NCBI GenBank assembly: GCA_934394595.1
Contig: CAKRRX010000090.1
Span: 1 to 10,314 of the forward strand
Direction: 5' to 3'
Source: an uncultured Blautia sp.
GTDB taxonomy: Bacteria > Bacillota > Clostridia > Lachnospirales > Lachnospiraceae
DNA length: 10,314 bases
The position numbers were made by a program, and so were the translations under genes. Of the stretch, positions 6,563 to 10,314 are shown in pieces. The stretch's first letter is position 1; each line of letters starts with the position of its first letter. The notes below the pieces were generated by a model. It had not been told where the DNA came from. It saw only the letters and a program-made list of their open reading frames with translations, and ran no database searches.

Positions 6563-6569
6563 CTCCCTT
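6563..6569 (-). promoter_or_regulatory. Ribosome binding site supporting the TTG start of the channel gene
   Basis: AAGGGAG on the minus strand lies eight bases before TTG at 6554. It supports this start over the first in-frame ATG (codon 25), which would remove the amphipathic N-terminal segment. Confidence 0.6.
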
Positions 6570-6634
6570 CTGAATATATTTGAAAAGGACTTCCTGAAAA
6601 GCTGCAGAAAATCTTTTTCAAACACATTCTAATA

Positions 6635-6661
6635 CATCAGGGGCATAGATTGCCCCTGATG
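6635..6661 (-). terminator. Hairpin after tex, probable terminator
   Basis: Eleven-base arms CATCAGGGGCA and TGCCCCTGATG pair perfectly around a 5-nt loop, 13 bases past the tex stop. The GC-rich stem is strong, but the sequence that follows on the minus strand (TATTAGAATGTG) is only moderately T-rich, so termination may be incomplete. The remaining stretch 6555-6634 must hold the mscS promoter if there is one; I see no convincing -35/-10 pair there. A loose inverted repeat, TTTGAAAA with TTTTCAAA, flanks its centre. Confidence 0.65.
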
Positions 6662-6674
6662 ATTTTCCCTTATC

Positions 6675-8834
6675 TTATTTGTTCAGCCCTTTCATAGAAA
6701 GACTGATCCTGTTCTTTTTCTCATCAACTCCCAGAACGCGGACTTCTACAATGTCTCCGACACTTACTGCTTCCAGAGGATGCTTGATAAATTTTTCACT
6801 CATCTGGGAAATATGCACAAGGCCATCCTGGTGTACTCCGATATCAACAAAAGCGCCGAAATCGATCACGTTTCGAACAGTACCCTTGAGAATCATGCCC
6901 TCTTTCAGATCCTTGATATCCAATACGTCTGTTCGAAGGATCGGCTTTGGCATTTCATCACGTGGGTCTCGAGCCGGTTTTTCCAGTTCTTTTACAATAT
7001 CCCGAAGAGTGATCTCGCCGATTTCCAGTTCAGATGCCATCTTCTTGTAATCCCTGATCTGTCTGGAAAGGCCAGCAAGCTTACCACCGGCAATATCCTC
7101 AGGGCTGTAGCCCAGCTTTTCCAAAAGACGGGAAGCTGCCTCATAGCTTTCCGGATGGACACTGGTGGCATCCAACGGATTGCTGCCGCCGGAAATACGC
7201 ATAAATCCGGCACACTGTTCAAAGGCCTTTGGTCCAAGCTTTGCTACCTTAAGAAGGTCTTTTCTGCTGGTAAAGCGGCCATTTTCCTCACGGTAAATGA
7301 CAATATTTTTTGCAATGGCTTTGGAAACACCGGAAATATATTCCAGCAGGGAAGCGGATGCAGTATTCAGATCTACACCAACTTTATTTACAGAGTCCTC
7401 AACCACTCCTGTAAGAGCCTCGCCCAGCTTTTTCTGGTTCATATCATGCTGATACTGGCCTACACCGATGGATTTCGGATCAATCTTAACCAGCTCTGCA
7501 AGGGGATCCTGCACACGTCTTGCAATAGATGTGGCACTTCTTTGTCCTACATCAAAGTTCGGGAATTCTTCTGTAGCAAGCTTACTTGCAGAATAAACAG
7601 ATGCTCCTGCCTCATTTGTGATCACATACTGAACCTTTGCCTCCGGAATCTCTTTGAGCATATCCACAATGACCTGTTCAGACTCTCTGGATGCTGTACC
7701 ATTTCCCACAGAGATCAGGGAAATGCCATACTTTTTGATCATACCCTCCACAATATCCTTTGCTGCGCGGATTTTTTTCTCATTGGTAGGTGCGGTAGGA
7801 TAAACAACAGTGGTATCCAGCACTTTTCCGGTAGGATCTACTACAGCCAGCTTGCATCCGGTACGGAACGCCGGGTCCCATCCAAGCACAGTCTGTCCCG
7901 CAATTGGAGGCTGCATCAGAAGCTGCTCCAGGTTCTTTCCAAAAACCTTGATAGCACCATCCTCTGCTTTTTCGGTCAGATCACTACGGATCTCTCGCTC
8001 AATAGCCGGGGCAATGAGACGCTTGTAGCTGTCCTCTGTCACCTCTTTCAGGATCGGTGTGGTATTTGGATTCTCTCTGGTGATCACCTGCTTATCAAGG
8101 TAACGGAGGATTTCTTCCTCAGGTGCCACGATCTTGATGGTAAGGACTTTTTCTTTTTCCCCACGGTTTAAGGCCAGCACCCGGTGACCTGCAAGCTTTT
8201 TCACCGGCTCCTCAAATTCATAGTACATTTCATAAACAGACTGCACCTCCGGATCCTTTGCAGTGGAACTGATGGTTCCCTTCTTTGCTGTAAGATCACG
8301 GATATGGATACGGTAATCTGCTTCATCGGAAATATGCTCTGCAATGATATCCTTTGCCCCCGCAATGGCATCTGCCGCAGTAGCAACCTCTTTTTCCTCA
8401 GAAACAAAAGCCTGCGCTTCTTCTTCGATGGATTTTCCTGTCATCTGGAGCATAATGATATTTGCCAGAGGCTCCAGGCCTTTTTCCTTTGCAATGGTGG
8501 CACGGGTACGTCTCTTTGGACGGTAAGGACGGTAAAGATCCTCCACCACTACCAGAGTCTGGGCAGCCAGGATCTGAGCTTTTAACTCTGGTGTCAGCTT
8601 TCCCTGATCCTCAATACTGGACAGCACCTGGTTTTTCTTATCTTCCAGATTGCGAAGATAGGTCAGACGCTCATTCAGGTTACGAAGCTGCTCGTCATTT
8701 AAAGTACCTGTGGCTTCTTTACGGTATCGGGAAATAAAGGGAATGGTATTTCCCTCATCGATCAGCTTCACAGCTGCCTCTACCTGCCATTTTTCCACCC
8801 CAAGTTCCTGGGTGATCACATGTAAAATATCCAT
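6675..8834 (-). CDS. tex: Tex, RNA-binding transcription accessory protein
   Basis: This 719-residue protein is full length for Tex, a widely conserved cytoplasmic nucleic-acid-binding protein related to eukaryotic Spt6 and linked to transcription and RNA metabolism. The helical N-terminal region includes the hallmark IPFISRYRKEATG (31-43) and EDLYRPYRPKRRTRA (98-112). A YqgF/RNase H-like domain runs from about 315 to 420 (LGWDPAFRTGCKLAVVD, VGNGTASRE, EAGASVYSAS). VGQYQHDM (458-465) leads into a helix-hairpin-helix region (about 485-550), and an S1 RNA-binding domain closes the protein (about 644-715, with GTVRNVIDFGAFVDIG). The ATG is preceded by AGAGGAG in the 15-nt gap after the DUF975 gene, so the two form an operon. 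Nothing is missing or unusual. Identification is very secure; the exact cellular role in this lineage is less so. Confidence 0.98.
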   Translation of the reverse strand: MDILHVITQELGVEKWQVEAAVKLIDEGNTIPFISRYRKEATGTLNDEQLRNLNERLTYLRNLEDKKNQVLSSIEDQGKLTPELKAQILAAQTLVVVEDLYRPYRPKRRTRATIAKEKGLEPLANIIMLQMTGKSIEEEAQAFVSEEKEVATAADAIAGAKDIIAEHISDEADYRIHIRDLTAKKGTISSTAKDPEVQSVYEMYYEFEEPVKKLAGHRVLALNRGEKEKVLTIKIVAPEEEILRYLDKQVITRENPNTTPILKEVTEDSYKRLIAPAIEREIRSDLTEKAEDGAIKVFGKNLEQLLMQPPIAGQTVLGWDPAFRTGCKLAVVDPTGKVLDTTVVYPTAPTNEKKIRAAKDIVEGMIKKYGISLISVGNGTASRESEQVIVDMLKEIPEAKVQYVITNEAGASVYSASKLATEEFPNFDVGQRSATSIARRVQDPLAELVKIDPKSIGVGQYQHDMNQKKLGEALTGVVEDSVNKVGVDLNTASASLLEYISGVSKAIAKNIVIYREENGRFTSRKDLLKVAKLGPKAFEQCAGFMRISGGSNPLDATSVHPESYEAASRLLEKLGYSPEDIAGGKLAGLSRQIRDYKKMASELEIGEITLRDIVKELEKPARDPRDEMPKPILRTDVLDIKDLKEGMILKGTVRNVIDFGAFVDIGVHQDGLVHISQMSEKFIKHPLEAVSVGDIVEVRVLGVDEKKNRISLSMKGLNK

Positions 8835-8849
8835 TTTTTCAATCTCCTC

Positions 8850-9704
8850 TTAAGCCTCTGCATTATAGTCATTATCACGGTCGTTGTCATAACCGTAGTT
8901 ATTTTCATTCTCATATCCGCCATAAAAACCGTTTCCCGGCAGTCTGTGGTCCAGTTCCCCTTTCAGATCACGGTAAAATGTTGCCATGGACATTTCCATA
9001 TAGGGCAGTATCCACAAAAGGGCAATGTATAAGGTAAATGCGGATAAAAAAATCAACGGGACAAAGCTTAAATTCAGCTTCAGATAGCGCCAGATGTTTC
9101 CTTTCATCAACTTCACGCTTTCCTTTAATCCCTGAATTCCTCCCAGATCCGGATCATCAGCCATCAGGTAATAGGTCATGGAAAGAGGAAGGGTAAATAC
9201 AAAATTCAAAACAACACTCAGTGCCAGAAGTCCCAATAATGTCCCCAGCATATTCACTGCTTCGTCCATCATTGCTGCGGTCATCGTTTCTGCTGCTGCC
9301 AGACTGGCAATCTTCGGAGTGTATTGTATACTTATATAGAAATAGGGAAGAGCTGTGATAACCTGAATCAGTGCCATTACAAATCCGGCTACGATCACAC
9401 GGTCCGGCTGATTTTTAAAAAAATAAGCCAGATCCCCTATGGAAAAGCTTCGGCCTCTGGAAATATTCAGAAGCATATACCCAAAACCGGCGGAAACAAT
9501 TCCCACAAGCAGAGATACCACAAGCATAAACACTTCACTGAGTACAAAATCCAGCGTGGATGTGCCGGAAAAAAGCTTCCCGGACAGAGAGGTTCCGATA
9601 AAATTCAACCCATATACAATAATAAGTCCCATGATCACAATTCCATAATGACCCTGAAGAGCTTTCTTTGCCTGCTGTTTGATCTCTTTTGTACGTCTTT
9701 TCAT
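8850..9704 (-). CDS. DUF975-family integral membrane protein
   Basis: I place the start at the ATG at 9704-9702, giving 284 residues beginning MKRRTKEIKQQAKKAL, because AGGAGAAAG precedes it and the N-terminus matches the usual DUF975 opening (basic, ending KKALQGHYG). An in-frame ATG at 9776 would add 24 residues encoded by a hairpin and is unlikely. About five hydrophobic segments lie near 22-40, 55-80, 103-125, 150-178 and 209-237. Typical family stretches are ISRGRSFSIGDLAYFFK (81-97) and LKESVKLMKGNIWRYLK (193-209). DUF975 proteins have no established function. The C-terminal tail (257-284) is a hydrophilic run of Asn, Asp, Tyr and Gly, probably disordered and cytoplasmic. The gene is followed closely by tex and preceded by a hairpin that leaves no room for a promoter. 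Confidence 0.88.
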   Translation of the reverse strand: MKRRTKEIKQQAKKALQGHYGIVIMGLIIVYGLNFIGTSLSGKLFSGTSTLDFVLSEVFMLVVSLLVGIVSAGFGYMLLNISRGRSFSIGDLAYFFKNQPDRVIVAGFVMALIQVITALPYFYISIQYTPKIASLAAAETMTAAMMDEAVNMLGTLLGLLALSVVLNFVFTLPLSMTYYLMADDPDLGGIQGLKESVKLMKGNIWRYLKLNLSFVPLIFLSAFTLYIALLWILPYMEMSMATFYRDLKGELDHRLPGNGFYGGYENENNYGYDNDRDNDYNAEA

Positions 9705-9715
9705 AAATAATCTTT

Positions 9716-9720
9716 CTCCT
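9716..9720 (-). promoter_or_regulatory. Ribosome binding site that fixes the DUF975 start
   Basis: AGGAG (extended AGGAGAAAG) on the minus strand lies 11 bases before the ATG at 9704. The alternative ATG at 9776 overlaps the DegV stop and has no comparable site, so the shorter protein is preferred. Confidence 0.6.
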
Positions 9721-9726
9721 TTGAAC

Positions 9727-9769
9727 GTGACACAACAGGCCGGGATATTCTCCCGGCCCTGACAGTCAC
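9727..9769 (-). terminator. Hairpin between degV-family gene and DUF975 gene (terminator or attenuator)
   Basis: The core arms GGCCGGGA (9738-9745) and TCCCGGCC (9751-9758) pair perfectly around a 5-nt loop. The stem can extend with a bulge, and outer arms GTGAC/GTCAC (9727-9731 and 9765-9769) also pair. It starts within ten bases of the DegV stop. The following minus-strand sequence (TGTTGTGTCACG) is poor in T, so it may be a weak or partial terminator, or an mRNA-stabilising hairpin. Confidence 0.6.
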
Positions 9770-9775
9770 AACTCA

Positions 9776-10314
9776 TTACGCGGTTCTTTTACTTCCCCAG
9801 AAAAACAGAGCCACAGTACCGGGGCCTGTATGGCTTCCGATCGTGGTACCGATATGATTGATCTCTACCTTGCCATTTAGCTTCGGGAAGCGCTCTTCCA
9901 CAAGCCTTGCCACCTCTTTGGCATCTTCCAGGCAGGCAGACTGGGAAATATAACATTTTCCGGAATACTCCAGACCACCTTCTGCGTATTCTTCCATCTT
10001 ATCCACAATCGCACGGATCACTTTTTTCTTGGTACGGATCTTGAATCTGGGAATCAGTTTTCCCTGATCATCCATATTCAGAAGAGGACAGATATTCAGC
10101 ATGGTACCAAAAAATCCGCTAGCCTTTGAAATACGACCTCCCCGAATATAAAAGGTCAGATCTGTGGAAAAGAACCAATGATGGTCATTCAACCTGTGTT
10201 CCATGGCCCAGTCATAGACTTCATCCACAGTTTTTCCTTCGTCACGAAGATCTGCAAGACGATCCATCAGAAGTCCATAACCGGAGGATGCCCCAAGGGA
10301 ATCCACCACAAGGA
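9776..10314 (-). CDS. DegV-family fatty-acid-binding protein, N-terminus beyond the right edge
   Basis: About 179 codons of the C-terminal part are present; the frame stays open to the last base, so the gene is cut by the window. The visible part begins LVVDSLGASSGYG, the conserved mid-protein DegV segment (VDS, then SxGxG), followed by WFFSTDLTFYIRGGRISK and the closing IGTTIGSHTGPGTVALFFWG, whose GSHTGPG is highly characteristic. Full DegV proteins are about 280-290 residues, so about 105 residues are missing. DegV/FakB proteins bind a fatty acid in the cytoplasm and, where studied, present it to the FakA kinase for phosphorylation and entry into phospholipid synthesis. The fatty-acid ligand here is assumed from the family. 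The GTG codons near the edge are internal valines, not starts. A hairpin follows the stop directly. Confidence 0.94.
   Translation of the reverse strand, partial: LVVDSLGASSGYGLLMDRLADLRDEGKTVDEVYDWAMEHRLNDHHWFFSTDLTFYIRGGRISKASGFFGTMLNICPLLNMDDQGKLIPRFKIRTKKKVIRAIVDKMEEYAEGGLEYSGKCYISQSACLEDAKEVARLVEERFPKLNGKVEINHIGTTIGSHTGPGTVALFFWGSKRTA

Noticed and set aside
6780..8171. 463-codon open frame on the plus strand opposite tex
   Set aside because: It is the antisense shadow of a highly conserved gene; no domain or suitable ribosome binding site was seen.
9705..9776. Longer N-terminus (24 extra residues) for the DUF975 protein
   Set aside because: It would translate the hairpin, contains family-atypical Cys-rich sequence, and ignores the good ribosome binding site before the ATG at 9704.

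Overview
The window looks like ordinary chromosome from a low-to-mid GC Gram-positive anaerobe, most likely a clostridial (Lachnospiraceae-type) gut Bacillota. This rests on strong AGGAGG-type ribosome binding sites, an AgrC/LytTR-style two-component system, a DUF975 membrane protein, and a zinc-ribbon/C-type-lectin/YARHG surface protein of a kind familiar from that group. No database search was possible, so the taxonomic placement is inference. There is no rRNA, tRNA, CRISPR array, transposase, phage or plasmid gene. Every supported gene lies on the minus strand; the long plus-strand open frames are shadows.

In transcription order (right to left): a DegV-family fatty-acid-binding protein whose N-terminus is beyond the right edge; a short hairpin; a DUF975 membrane protein; the RNA-binding protein Tex, 15 nt further on; a second hairpin; an MscS-type mechanosensitive channel with a TTG start; and, 2 nt after it, a large membrane-anchored protein made of a zinc ribbon, one transmembrane helix, a long extracytoplasmic region, a C-type-lectin-like domain and a YARHG domain. 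A possible 42-codon small ORF overlaps its stop codon. A perfect 13-bp inverted repeat then precedes a three-gene signalling operon: a LytTR response regulator, a GHKL histidine kinase with a single transmembrane helix, and a seven-helix membrane protein. A strong bidirectional terminator closes this operon. The first 20 codons of another gene, with its own promoter and ribosome binding site, run off the left edge.

The most interesting part is the signalling operon at 247-3024. The second sensor protein has the polytopic membrane domain expected of an AgrC-like sensor, but its kinase region has lost the phospho-accepting His, the Asn/Asp of the N box and the glycine-rich G box. Its upstream neighbour keeps all of these but has almost no sensor domain. 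The pair reads as a split sensor, with a membrane-sensing pseudokinase and a catalytic partner, translationally coupled by an ATGA overlap. The inverted repeat overlapping a candidate promoter, and the small ORF just upstream, may be part of its control. The adjacent channel and lectin protein suggest a cell-envelope theme, but a functional link to the signalling operon is speculative.
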